A stretch of 64,000 nucleotides of DNA from Hyphodiscus hymeniophilus (taxonomy: Eukaryota; Ascomycota; Leotiomycetes; Helotiales; Hyphodiscaceae), in NCBI GenBank assembly GCA_016508695.1, contig VNKQ01000007.1:1922001-1986000 (forward strand), written 5' to 3'. Each line of letters opens with the position of its first letter. Position 1 is the stretch's first letter. The notes under the pieces are model-generated. The model did not search any database. It was not told the DNA's origin and was given only the letters and a program-made list of their open reading frames with translations. A program made the translations under genes and the position numbers. This document shows positions 11,150 to 23,190 of this stretch, in pieces.

Positions 11150-12269
11150 ATGTCTTCCTCCACGGCTCTCCTTCCGGATCAGAAGAGAGGCGATCAACAC
11201 GTAAGTTATTGCAGCCCATCCTCATCCATGTGTTCTAACCACCACTAGCCCATCTTCCTCCGTGTCTGCCATTCTCCATGGCTCTTCATCGGTCAGAAGA
11301 TGTTGGTCATGATCCGCGGTGTCACTACCACCTACCTTCTCGTCAGCTTCCTCATGGTTCTTCAGTATGATCTCCGAATCAATCAGCATGGCTGGTTGAC
11401 TGCATTCGAACTTCCCAATGTTGTCTACATGCTTCAGATCATTTACAACATGCTCGCATTCGTAAGCATTCATTCCCTACCAGAGAAGCCCACCAACTAA
11501 CATTATTTGCAGATTTGGACTACCATGCACCTTTACTACCCTCACAGCAGCACTCAGACCCAGACAAACTCGACCCGCTTGCAGAAGATGTTCTCTCCTC
11601 CTCGCCAGAATCCCACAACCAAGAACCGTACCTTCTTCAGTATTTTCTATACTGCTGCAGTTACATATCCACATGTTGTCAACTTCATCTACTGGGCTGT
11701 CTTGACACCAATGCATAAGACAACGATTCCTGGTTTGTCCCTAAAACAACTTCGGGAAAATGGTGACTAACTTCGTGCCAAGTCGATAAGGCATTTTCCA
11801 GCGGATCGTATACTCGATTCTTTATCCTCAACAAGTATGCGATCGGCTCGGCCACTGCTTTAATGGAGGTCTTGGTTAATTCCAGCATCAGACGCCCAGA
11901 GGTAACGGCTCTGCTTCATTTCCGTGTCGCGTACTGATGAATCGCTAGCCTGTTGGTGCCCATATGGTGGGACTCTCTACTTTCTCCCTTGCCTATGTTG
12001 GCTGGACGTTCCTCGGTTATGTTGTCACCGACAAGTACCATTACTTCTTCTTCAACCATAAGATCGTTGGCTGGGAGCATTTTGGCCTCAATGTCGTCGG
12101 TTTCATAGCCATCACCAATATTTGTAAGTCTTCCACTTCTTCGAGTATACCAGCTCTGATCCAGTCAGTCTTCATCATGGTTTACGGTGTCACCGGCATC
12201 CGTGAGGCGCTCACCAAGCGAGGCGAGGCCAGAAAGTCTGGCGGTGGCTACACCCGTCTTCCTCAGTAA
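11150..12269 (+). CDS. polytopic membrane protein, possibly FAR-17a/AIG1-like
   Basis: Six exons, 11150-11200, 11249-11461, 11513-11732, 11783-11901, 11949-12123 and 12169-12269, separated by 45-51 bp introns, close in frame to 292 residues. After a short hydrophilic start (MSSSTALLPDQKRGDQH) there are about six hydrophobic segments: MIRGVTTTYLLVSFLMVL, NVVYMLQIIYNML, the region around TYPHVVNFIYWAVL, AIGSATALMEVLV, GLSTFSLAYVGWTFLGYVV and LNVVGFIAITNIFFIMVYGV. The hydrophobic pattern, a Tyr/Phe-rich loop near DKYHYFFF and a length below 300 are reminiscent of the FAR-17a/AIG1 membrane hydrolase-like family (Yhr140w in yeast), but I do not see a diagnostic catalytic motif, so the family call is tentative. 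The short hydrophilic C-terminus (RGEARKSGGGYTRLPQ) is probably cytosolic. Confidence 0.75.
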
Positions 12270-13290
12270 ACAACGAGTGAGTTTATGCTCAATGGTTATT
12301 TCGTGAGGTGGTCCAGTGTCCTTGAAAGGAGGAATTCGTATTGATCGCATTCGGTTACCATCAGTAGATTGCACTTGTCGCTTCGGTCGGTTCGTTCGCT
12401 ATCATTACGGTGGCGTGTTTGGCAGAGAAGTGTGTGGCTTCTGGTACTATTAATAAAGCGGCGTTGTCAGAGAATGGTGTTCGGAGGTATGGGTTTGGAC
12501 TCTGTATTCATTCCTTTCTTTGCAAATTCTCGGGTTTGCACGCTCTTTCGCATATCTACTCCTAAATCCAAGAGCTTCCCAACAGTTGTCACTTCGCGAA
12601 TGCTTCTTCGAAACACCTGAGCTCGCCGTCCTCCTAGAATGGCAAAGACTCTCATGGATTGTTTCGATACCCAACCCGTGACATGGATGCCAGCTCTTCC
12701 AACCCCCATCGTCGTTCAAGGATGCAACGAGCCGCTTCATCAGCTTGGACTTCCCCTGATTCGGCTCGCTTGATGCTCCGCCCAGTTTGGCGAGGGGCCG
12801 ACATCAGGCCAATTCCTCCGCCTTTGCAGGCACCGAATTCTGACGCATTATTGCATGCAACAATGCCAACTGGACGAATGAATGCCGCGCATCACAACAT
12901 TGAGGTGAGGCCGCACATCTGCAAGCTCTCGAATAGGAAGGGCTTCAAGGCCCGATTGGTCTGGCCGTCTATCACGTGCTGCTGTATGGTTCGCCAAGGC
13001 GTCCATGCATCTGTGACTAGGTAGGTAGGTTGGTATATCATGCAGCACATCTCCTTCGCGCGTCGCTCTTCTTCTTTCTTCCTCACCACACCGTTCGGGT
13101 CGCAAATACTACAAGAATCTCCAGACTTTCTTTAAGGATATCTCGAGATCTCTTCCAGGGCCCAGTCAATCTTTTTGTGCGTCAATTCTTCAAATCAATC
13201 CCCTTTCCTCCGACACTCTTTTCGTCATTCGCTCAATCACACCCCACCATCCCTCCGCGACCAAATAACTGTCAAGATACCACTGCAGCC
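12270..13290. other. intergenic
   Basis: No gene supported. An ATCACGTG element occurs at 12971-12978. The stretch before 13291 is CT-rich, as expected for a fungal 5' UTR; the reading frame upstream of the BTB start is open but lacks domain support. Confidence 0.4.
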
Positions 13291-14306
13291 ATGTTCAAGC
13301 GTTCGTTCAGATCGAATGATCGTGTGGAGAAGGTTGTCAAGTTGAAGAAGTCATATAGGGATCCCGCGAAGTTGTCGAAATTGCAGAAGTCATTCGACCA
13401 GAGTCCACCTGTGGGAGCGTACGTTGCTGGTGCCTGTTGCACTGGGATGGAATTAGGAGCTGACAGATCTGTGAACAGGACTCTGGCCTCGCCCATCGTA
13501 ACCTTTACGGTCGGTAAGGAAGGGCGACTCTTTGCAGCGCACGAGGATGTCCTGAGCTTGTCGCCGTTCTTTGCGGCGGCTTGCAGAGGGCAGTTCCTCG
13601 AGGCGCAGAGTAAGAGGATTGATCTTCCCGATGAAGAACCTGAGATCTTCTCATGTGTTCTTGAGTACCTATACGTTAGTCTCCTTTGCGCGCTGCAACC
13701 CTTCTATGCGCCGGAACATCTACTGACCTATGACCTTTCTGCAGAAGGGCGACTATTACCCCCGCTTGATGCACAACAAGCGCCGAGACTCTTGGGAACT
13801 CGAGGATGCAGTGAGCACCCCAAACCCAGAAAACAGAGGTGGTCGCGGAAACATCGAGGCTACAAGCTACATCTCGAGCGTGGGAGAACACCTTTTGAAG
13901 GACACGGTCATATACTGTGCAGCAGAAAAGTACGGACTCGAGGAACTCAAACGCCTTGCTCTCCGGAAGCAAGGTCTGCAGAGTGGCATTGAGGTCGCTA
14001 CGATTCTTCGCAGTGCGAGGTATGCGTATGACAACACGCCGGACACGGACTCGAGACTCCGCGCTCATTACTTGGCCTTGATTATCAGATGTCGCAAGAC
14101 ATTTAAGAGGAGCGGAACCATGCAGACGGAAATGGAAAGTGGCGGGAAACTTTTCTTTGATCTGTTTGTGGCGTTGTGCAACCATGTGGATGATATTGTC
14201 GAGATTGGGTACGTACCCAGCTTCTCCTGTCCACCCATCAAGCTGCAACATTAGACTAACGTATGCTCTGTATTGCAGTAATTCCAAATCTTCCAAGACC
14301 ATCTAA
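13291..14306 (+). CDS. BTB/POZ domain protein
   Basis: Exons 13291-13418, 13479-13674, 13745-14208 and 14279-14306 (introns 60, 70 and 70 bp) give 271 residues. The BTB fold begins near residue 45: SPIVTFTVG, then the hallmark LFAAHEDVLSLSPFFAAACRG (internalised-parent helix), IDLPDEEPEIFSCVLEYLYKGDYYP (about 80-110), and after a low-complexity insert with many Asn/Gly/Arg, the AAEKYGLEELKRLA helix. The C-terminal part is helical with no second domain visible. Such small BTB-only proteins are common in moulds; some serve as Cullin-3 adaptors, but no MATH, BACK or Kelch partner is seen, so the target is unknown. The first, 60-bp intron is in frame and was inferred because its removal joins the linker directly to the BTB start. 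Confidence 0.82.
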
Positions 14307-15329
14307 GCAACAATGTTGCACAACCTACATCGGATACCCAGCTCGGAATTTTCATTGTTGTTCGAGGATACACAGTCTATCTCTCTCTATCAGATTGGAC
14401 CATATGGAGAGATCACATCTCCCCTTCACCCCGAGGTTTGGCCGCCTTTCTGATGAATACAGTGAGGTTTACATCTCCTCCACTCTTTCTAATACCCCCT
14501 GCTTTGTCGTTATGGATTACGGAAGGAACTGTGCGCTTGCTTTTTAGTTGCTTGATTTTCCTCCCTCTCCCAGAAGCCTCCTGCGGAGGTGGACTGGGAT
14601 TGGAATCAGAGGACTCACCCACTTGGTCAACCACCACCACAATTTCCTTTTCGTTGGGATGCATGGGAATGCTGTAGCTATGGTTGAGTGCACATGGTCT
14701 TGATGATTGTGTACACGCGGAATCCCTAGTGGATTGCTGGGCTTAGCCCTCGTTAGGGCGACATAATGAGAGATTTCGGCCACCTCAAAACTATCTCCCG
14801 ATGATGATGAAACTGCAGGCAGGTTGTGTTTCTAGGTACCTCTACTTCGTCCCTCCCGGCATTCTTCATCCGTCAATGAAAATGGCAAGTCTCCACTTTC
14901 TGCTAGAGCAATGCGGTTTGGATATCCTTTTGTATGAGTCTTGTATTTTGATCCCTTTTCCTCGTTGACAAGCTTCATCACGACGGGAGGGTTACCAGAG
15001 ATGCGAACCAAGTACCTGCCCCCGTCTACGAATATTTCTCTCCTATCTTCCAAATATCTCTCGTGCCTTCAACACATTCATAACCTCCACTTCCCTCACA
15101 TCAAAGTGTATCGTCTATTTAATGCGCTCGTGCCAGAGTGATTGGGAGGGTTCCACTATATCCCTCACTTAGAGGTAAATCGGAACATGGCTGAAGTCAA
15201 ATCTCATTCGGCTCTCTAGGATATGTCCCTTGAGCCATCTCCACATATGTAACTCACCGACGAGGCTGAAGACATTGTCGAAGCCTGTGCTTTGCGTCTC
15301 ACCGACTGAGTCGGACTTGACTCTGTGTA
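14307..15329. other. intergenic
   Basis: No supported gene. Nothing but short frames seen on either strand. Confidence 0.4.
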
Positions 15330-15719
15330 CTACCAGGCTTCGAGTACTCTTAAGTACAGCACTGTAATCTTCAATGCTCTCGCGTGTAATACGAATATGT
15401 CCTGAATGATACCTAATGATATTTTCGAGTAAATCACTTCTACAGCAATCAACTGGAGCTTTACGTAGTCATACACTAATTTGCGCGCATTAGGATCGGT
15501 ACGGTAACCCAGTTCAACGTTATGAATAGCGAGACTCGAGAGTGCATTTTCCACATCATCCGCGTCTCCGGGAAATAACTCACGCTCCTGAGGAGTCCGA
15601 ATTTTATCCTCTTTGTCCTCGAAGCTGTGTATTGACCCTACGCTATAAGCAGCTGCTTTTAGGGATTCCTTCACAAAACGTGATTCTTGTGCTTTACTCG
15701 CACGTAAGCTGCGCAGCAT
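15330..15719 (-). CDS. unidentified ORF, possible gene fragment
   Basis: A 129-codon minus-strand frame with protein-like composition, charged first half and a hydrophobic last third (YVKLQLIAVEVIYSK, then IIQDIFVLHARALKITVLYL). The frame is still open upstream to about 15795 (a GGYSEDPRKGTNG-like string), where a CTTGACAG acceptor could mark an exon border. I do not recognise the family. It may be the last exon of a gene whose upstream part is lost or not visible between 15800 and 16300. Confidence 0.25.
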   Translation of the reverse strand: MLRSLRASKAQESRFVKESLKAAAYSVGSIHSFEDKEDKIRTPQERELFPGDADDVENALSSLAIHNVELGYRTDPNARKLVYDYVKLQLIAVEVIYSKISLGIIQDIFVLHARALKITVLYLRVLEAW

Positions 15720-16362
15720 GCCGTTAGTTCCCTTACGAGGATCCTCTGAGTAGCCTCCCTGAGGGATTCGTCGAGAATCGTACCCGGACTGTCAAGCTGT
15801 GGTTTTTGGTTTTAGCCCAACGCGAATGGCATAGTCAATAGGCTGAGGAAGTAAAGAACATCGTCTTCACTTATATGTGATCTGGGACATATTCTGCTGA
15901 TGCCAAAGAATACTTTGAAGATAGTGGATGAAGCCTATTTCACTTTCCTCAATTTAAGAGCATGGATTAACGGGAAATTTACTGCATTTTCGGCGATATT
16001 TCTTTCAATGATGAAGTAGATCCCGTGTGTTTGCTTGATGCATTCTTTCTCTGTCATTTTGAATCATTTATTCTGCTAGTATAGAACTTCTGCTCATTTC
16101 CCTAAGCTCCCTTGAGCTAGACGAAGATTCCTTTGCGCTGGTCTAGTACCTGCGTGTCCCTGATTGTGCACCAATCCTTGTGTCTCGCTACATCAAAATC
16201 GGTTGTCTCGGAGTTGTGTCATTCGATAAAGGTTCGGGGTACTGGACCAGTGGGTCCAGATGAGTCGCTTGCTCGAGTAGAGCCGTGTCAGAGGTTCTGA
16301 AGCACCTGGATCGTGGAAGAATGGTGGGTTGAAGTGGAGGAGGCCTCGAAGGTCTCGAAAAC
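15720..16362. other. intergenic
   Basis: AT-rich, no supported gene. May contain the degraded upstream part of the ORF ending at 15330 and the 3' UTR of DIM1. Confidence 0.35.
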
Positions 16363-16900
16363 TTAATATCGATACCGAGTAGAGTAATCTTTAGGGCTGA
16401 CGACCAATCCACGTCCCTTCTTGGCTCCACGATAGATGGTCTCGATGATGTCGATCAGTTCTTGCTTGTCCTCGAGCACCCAGTTCAACTTATTGTTATT
16501 TCCGGTGCCGAAATCGCACATCATATGTTTGTTTCGGAAGAAAAACATAAGGGTGACCGGGTCGTACAACTCTATTTGAGAAATGTCAGCGTAGCCCTTG
16601 AGAAGAAGGCAGAGGGGCGACTCACCGTACATCTGCTTGAAGTCGGGGACCTGGTCGAGATCGCACACATAGATGACAGCAAAGTTTTTGACTCGGTCAG
16701 CGATGCCTAGGGATTTGCAAAATCAGTAACCGTAGCATGAGCAGAGAGTGTAACGCCTTACGGTACAGGACTTCGTCTTGTCTCATGCAATCAGGGTCCC
16801 AGTCGCGACCGAAGCGGATGATCACCAGTCTCTCCTCCTCGCTCATAATAGCCTGGTCGACATGCCAGCCGGTGTTGAGATGGGGAAGGACGAAAGACAT
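16363..16900 (-). CDS. dim1: U5 snRNP thioredoxin-fold protein DIM1
   Basis: Minus-strand exons 16900-16762, 16706-16626 and 16571-16363 give 142 residues, the exact usual size of Dim1/Dib1/TXNL4A. The sequence is highly typical from the first residue: MSFVLPHLNTGWHVDQAI, RFGRDWDPDCMRQDEVLYR, VYVCDLDQVPDFKQMYELYDP-type core and the FFFRNKHMMCDFGTGNNNK segment, ending DYSTRYRY. Dim1 is a core component of the U4/U6.U5 tri-snRNP, needed for pre-mRNA splicing in the nucleus. The two introns fall inside the thioredoxin fold; both have GT-AG ends and each splits a codon after its first base. Confidence 0.97.
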
Positions 16901-17388
16901 TCTGGACAGCGATGAGACCGATGTGAAGGTATGGGTATGTTCTGGATTGAAGGAACCGTCGTTGTGCGGTCTCTGGGAAAGCTGAGCCGTTGCCTAGAAC
17001 TCTGTTGGTGGTTCGTTTCTGGAGCCTTGCTGAGTAAGCAAGCGCTATCACTCCACCAGCTCTGGTGACTGGGGCTACTATTGCATCAAGGAACCATTCA
17101 TACAAATCTCAAGAAATAGTACAACATTTGTGATACTGGGCACTTTTCATTTCATTTACATATCTAAACAGGTTTTGTCTTAGGTTTCTAATATCGTGGA
17201 TTTTGTTAATCGGCGAATTAGTATCGCCCACGCCTGTGAAGTCTGTTGCATAGCGACGACCATAGCTTTCTTTTTGGGGTATCCTTGGGACTCCATTTCT
17301 CGATGCTCTGCAACGCTCTCAGACCGTCGAAACGCCAGAGCCCGCAACTGCCATAAACGCCCAATAATCTTACAACCAGCCACAACTC
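16901..17388. other. intergenic, DIM1 upstream / HIR3 downstream
   Basis: Short spacer between two minus-strand genes; it should hold the DIM1 promoter and the HIR3 terminator. No gene supported. Confidence 0.4.
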
Positions 17389-20300
17389 TCATTCTTTCGG
17401 AGTAGCCGCGCCTTCTCCTCCACTACTACCAGCAGGCCTACTCATCAGACCAGGGAAAATCATAGCTTGCTCGGCCTCATCCATATCAGGCACATCACTC
17501 AGGTCACTCTCGTCATCGGCGCTGTCATGTAGACTGCCAGGCGCAGAGCTGTCCTCTCGTTCTGCTCTGTCCTCTTCTTTCTTATCGTCTTCAGGCTCAT
17601 CGTCATGCCGAGGTGTCGAGTTTCCATGTCGTGCTTCGCTAGGGCTTCGGTGCGCTTGATCTAAGACGTGGGACCCATTGGAGGCCAAGACAAGAGAATT
17701 ATGCCTTTCAGAGATTGAGTTGCGAGGTCTCGAAGAGGGAAGAAGCGGACGTGGGGCTTCTGGTACTCGATTGACAGCCTGCTCCGCTCTTCGAAGAACT
17801 TCACGACGTCCAACACCGACTTTGCGAGGCCGAGTGCCTTCGGAGGAACCTGCGAAGGTGACTGGAACAGGTATTTGCGTACCATCCATATTCATGACCA
17901 AATTATTCAAGCTCATAGGACCCATTGGTCTTGCCGTTGACGGTGATTCAGAAGTGCCATCATGTTGTGCCCTTTGCTGGGATACTAGAGGCGGGCCTGG
18001 TAGATGCGGTGCAACTTGTACAAACAGGGTTGCCCAGGCATCGTTTATCATGTCATCAATCGGCGTAGACTTCATCAAGTTTGCGTTCAGCTTCTTCAAC
18101 TCAATGGATTCGCGAAGCGCATCGCGTGCGGGATGTGATACGTTAGGATCGTCATGCCAAAGTGTTAGACGCTGTGAGAGCACTTCAAAATCTTCCATCG
18201 GCACACCCTTGAAGACTTCATCCATGTTGGGGGGAATTTGAGAAGCCCTGCGGATGAGGCGGAGATAGGTGGTGCAGCAATCCGTCCAGACATGGGTGAA
18301 TCGGTGGAAGTCATTGGCCTTCTTCCGAACACGCTTGGCAAGACCCTCCATACTCGCTTTGTCGTCGGCGATCCATAGGAGCTTGATCATTAGTCTGACG
18401 TAACGTTCCATATATACACAATGACGCCCAGGGCGTTCTGCGTCTGGTTTCCATACTTGGATATGCATTGTCTTTGTGAAGATCGATTCGCGAAATTCAT
18501 GGCGAGCCGCCATTGCCTGAACGTACTCAGGTCTACTATCATCGTACAGAATGCTCGCAACTCGGGCAACCATTCTATGGTGCCAATGTTGCTTATCGGC
18601 GCTCCGCAGGTGCCGGAGGCTTTCCAAAACAAAGGGCTCCCACTCTTCTTGGGTATTGATAATGACGTGCTCGCCCTTACGAATCGCGTATGGCTGCTCT
18701 TGGAGGAGGTTCGCACCAGCTTGTGGCTCCACTGCACCATGTATAACGAGTTTGTGGACAATCGATACCAATTTGTAATGAGGTTCGAGTATGGGTTCTT
18801 GACGACTGTCTCTTGGCTTCGGCACAGTTTTGATAGCGTTCACAAAAGCTTCCAGCACTGATTCCACGGTAGGCTTGCTCAGAGGATCTCTTCCAGAGTC
18901 ATCTCCGACTTTGGAATACATCTTCCATCGACTCTTCCCAATCATGAAATGATTCCTGTCATAATTAGTCTCACGGCCTAAAGAGATTCCGCGGGTACTC
19001 ACATCCAATTATTCGGACTTTCCATGGAAGAGCGTCTGAAGAGCTCACAAGCATAACGCCATACCATGTACCGAGTCATCTCCTTATGAAGAGGTTGTTT
19101 GTACATTCCCACTTCAGCAGATCCACTCATATGCTTCTCGAAGTCATCCACATAAAAGGCTTCCATAGAAAAGGGTTCTCTAGAGGATGCATAGAGTCGC
19201 ATACCAAAATCGTGGTACATCTCGCTGATTTTGATCAAAGTGTCGTTCCCATCGTCGGCACATCGCATAGCAGTTGACAATGCCATAATATAACAGTGAA
19301 TGGCCGATCTTTGAAGTCTGGTCAGAACCGGACGATCATTGTTGATTTTTTCAGCACTCCACATAACCTCATCTTCCAACTCATAATCGAAACACTGGGC
19401 GAGTCGGTACCATGCTTCCCAGTGATCAGTGGTGTATTGAAGTTGTAATCGCAGGAAAGTTGCAGCCACTTTCATGTCGTCGGTCTGACCACCTGGACCA
19501 AGTCTCTTTTGTGAGCGAAACTTTGTCAAAGCAATCATACCTTGCAGGAAATACCACCCTTTCTCCGCGAGAATGCTGTCCGCAGTAACCACGGGAACGG
19601 AGTCAATCTCGATGCTACCTTGCAGAGCCTGAAACAAGTGCAGCGGGCGAATAGAGGTCTTCAAGCACTCGGTACTATTACGGAGGTTATGTTGCATTTG
19701 AGGGGTTGATTTTGCTGGGCCGATAGCCGTCTGCATCCTCTCAATCGTGGTACGAAGCTCGTGCTTGAGAAGATCTTTCATCGACATTCGATTCGCCAGA
19801 ACAATCACTTGTTCTGCGATGTTCAGAACGGTGCGCTTGTCAAGTGTCTCTACGACGCATCCATGCTCCTCTAGCGAGTATGTTCCGACACCCAGGCGAA
19901 TGCCATATAAGTCATAGAGAACCTGTCCAAGATAATCCTCCCATCTATCGACTTGCCTCAGGCGAATCATCTCAACCTTCATCATTTTAAGGAAGATCTT
20001 ATTGGAGGCCTTACAACATTTCCGCAGACCCAGAGAATAGTGAACAAGGGCCAGGAAGTCTGCAAGATCTTTATCGGGCTGCGAGAAGAGCTCTCGGTTT
20101 TGATTCATAGACTCTTTGACCATGGTATACTGCAAAGCCCACGTCCGGACTTGCATTTCCCTAAGTTTGTTGATGAAGCCAGTGAAGGAGCCTTGAGGAC
20201 TGTATACTGGAGTCTGTGGCAGCTGGGCCATTCCAACTCGGACTTCGTCATCGAAAAGAGCGGCAGAGTGGAGAACACGATTTAGCTGAGCTATTGCTGT

Positions 20301-23190
20301 GCAGGTTGTCTTCAGATGACGCTCATCAATGATCTCGAAACACGTGGCTGCATCGTTCAACGCTATAGTCAATGATCTGACCAGTAGGTCGTCCAGAGCT
20401 TTTAGCCACAGTAATAATTGGTGGTGCCGTGGCCCTTCAACAGATTCTACATAGTCATCTGTTCGTAGATCGGCAACAATGACCTCGATGCTCTTCAAGT
20501 AACAAGAGAAGACTTTGGTGTTGTAGCCTAGACTGAAATACGCCTCTCGAAGTCGCTGCCACAAGAATAGGCGTAATGAGGTACTACCTCCTTTCAAAAA
20601 TTTCCACATGTCCCGCAGAACGGCAGGAGTGCTGTCGGAAGCGTCTGAAACAACGATAGTATCCTCAGTCTCCCCTCTTCCTGGCTGTGAGGCTGATTCG
20701 GGATCGAGGACTGGCTCCAGTGTTTCAATGATAGCGAGTGGATTCGAAGTATCAGTCTGGAAGAGGTTGAAAAAGAAATCCATAGTCGTGAGCCTGGAGA
20801 CTTCGCGTTCTGCCGCAGCAACAGATATCTCTGGCATGACCGCATTGTTGGGCAGCTCGATCAACGATTTCCCGGTATCTTCAAGTATGGCTTGAAGATC
20901 AGACCAGCAGAGAACCTTGTGTTCTCTTGAAACATTCTCCGCCATAGTGGCATAGAATACTGATGCCCAAAGGTACCGCAAGGAGAGTTCATCGTTGTCT
21001 TGGCAAATACGAGATCTGATGACATCCGCAGCAAAGTCCGCCCATCTATCTAGGCGGTCTTTAGTCATGACTCTTATCTCGAAATTAACGATACTGCTGG
21101 GGTTTGTAATCCTGGAGTAAATATCAAGGTGGAGCTCGAATAGAGTTTGAGCCATCTCCTCGTAAAAAACGAGTGCTTCCCGATTCCCACTATCTCTTGT
21201 CTTCTGGATTTCTAGCAGGATACGTGCGTAAATCTCGGGATCGACGAAGCTTACTATTCGAACAACGGAAACCTTAAAGTCGTCCGGCCAGACATTACTC
21301 TGATATGTGACTAGAACTTGGCAAAGCCAATCCCAAACAACGTCCTGGAGGGGTATCCACTGGGCATCAATTTTGTTAGCGAACGAATCGACTCCATCTG
21401 CGACTGCAAAAACTGCTTTGGTACTCTGTTTCAGTGTTCCAGACTTGGAGTTCTCTAAGAAGGCGGCTAATCCTGCATTTGCTCCTCCTGCCGAGGAGCC
21501 TAGGATATCTGCAGCATTGGCATTGACGAACGTCGACGCCTTTTCATCGTCCCAATTTCTCAGAATATCCCTTAGGTCTCGTAATGCCGTGTTAGCAAGA
21601 GCATCTGCACGAGTTGGCTGTGCCTCTTGCGTCAAAACTGTTTGTAATTCTGCAAATGTTCCTAAATCCTCGACCCCAATCTTTGCAAGAACACCACCAA
21701 CAAAATTAAAGACATCTTCATCTGCTCGAACATAGCTTTTCAGCTGTTCTGCAAATTGAGTAGCAGGGTCGACCTCCATTGTATTGTCACGATTTCGAAT
21801 ACGCTTGCTACGTTTCTGGGCTCCGTTATCATCTTCAGGAGTATCGCGGATGCCAGCGGCAGATTGAGACCGCTTTCGTGTCGGGAGAGATATGCTCTGC
21901 GAGCGCTGCCTTCCATCGGAGAGCGGGACGGTGGTGGTCGTAGTGACTACTTCAACAGACTGGTCAACAGACTGGTCAACAGACTGGTCCTCGGGATTCG
22001 CCGTGAATGGTGTGGGTACTAGTGTCTCGTTGGAATCTCCAACTGGCGATTCTGTGACGGGGACATCTTTCTTTGTAGAGTCTTCTGTTGACAGATCTAA
22101 GGGCGTACTTTTCAAGTGAACGTTCTCTTCCTGTAGAGGAAAGCGTAAAGAAACACCTTTGCCTCCATCCAAAGACATCATAGCCATACAAAGCGCATCG
22201 CCGAGTGCGGTCCAATTCTTTGCTGGTATATCAATGATTGTGCGAGCTTCCGTGACCTTGGCGCTTTCGCTTTCGTAGATCTGGTGGCCAAGGCACTTCG
22301 TGCCATCTGGTAGGAACGTATAGGGGTCCATGTATTTCGAGAGGAACGGTGCCATTTTCCTTTTTATGAAGGGAGCCATGATAGGATGTGACAGAGACAT
22401 GTCGTCCGCGAGTACTTGGAGCTGTTCCTTTAATTGCTCTCCAGCGAATCCTTCTTCCAATGACGGTGGATCCACTTCAGCAACTGTGGGATCGTCATCC
22501 ACTTCGAGGGCAGCTTCGAGGCAATAACGTGCTATTCTGCGACTTCCCAGCATTGCTCCTATACGTGCAGCTCGTCTCCATAATTCGGTGTCCGATTCGT
22601 CGCTGGCAAGGGCGAGTGCGAATTCCTCCAAAGCAGCTTTACCTTGATAACCAAGCTCGGCTTTACCAAGAGAGGGCGTTCCTTGTAGAGATGAGATTCG
22701 AATGTGGGACTTGACACAATCCAGTATAAACTGGCCATGGTTTTTGTGTGACAGGTATAATATCTGGGGCAATGTGCTTGGAGCTCCATCTGCCCCAGCT
22801 GCTACCAGGTCGAGGGGAGCGAAAGACGCCTCTGAGAATTCGAATTCTGGATTTTGTTCTATTCGGGCGAATTCTGTAACGCTCTCCGGATACTTGAAGA
22901 TCTCTGATTTGAAGAGGTTGCTGTACGCTTCGGCGGCTTGTTCGTAGGCTTCGGGCCCTTGAGAATGTAGTCTGAGGGCTGTCTGGTACAACTTGAGGGC
23001 CTCTTCTATCTGCGAAGCTGTTAGCAGTTGGTCGAAAGAGTTGGAAGATGCTCGTAATACCTGCAACTCTCTCGTATTGTCGACCTCGTCGTCGCTCTGA
23101 TCGTCAGGCTCGATGTTAAGAGCAGTGAAGCTGGCCTGGTCATATCGTTAGCTGTAACAAGTCACACGGATTGGATGCTAAGAGTACCAT
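17389..23190 (-). CDS. hir3: histone transcription regulator 3 (HIR3/CABIN1-type)
   Basis: Minus-strand exons 23190-23188, 23135-23061, 23009-19003 and 18955-17389 give 1883 residues, about the usual size. The first exon is only the ATG; the second starts ASFTALNIEPDD, the family's normal N-terminus, and removing the 51-bp in-frame second intron gives ELQIEEALKLYQTALRLHSQGP, the first TPR. TPR-like helices follow (AYEQAAEAYSNLF, ELWRRAARIGAMLGSRR). A Ser/Thr/Gln-rich, basic insert (about 325-440) carries three VDQS units and nuclear-localisation-like KR clusters. A long helical body continues, with LQYTTDHWEAWYRLAQCFDYE at about 1240-1260. The C-terminus is very acidic (DDEPEDDKKEEDRAEREDSS). 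Hir3 scaffolds the HIR histone H3-H4 chaperone complex for replication-independent nucleosome assembly and histone gene repression. Confidence 0.9.
21953..21988. repeat. three 12-bp tandem units inside HIR3
   Basis: Unit CAACAGACTGGT three times, encoding three consecutive VDQS tetrapeptides on the minus strand in the low-complexity insert of HIR3. A copy-number change would keep the frame. Confidence 0.9.

Noticed and set aside
13030..13290. N-terminal extension of the BTB protein
   Set aside because: CT-rich, UTR-like; no domain. ATG at 13291 has a good context and leads straight into conserved-looking sequence.
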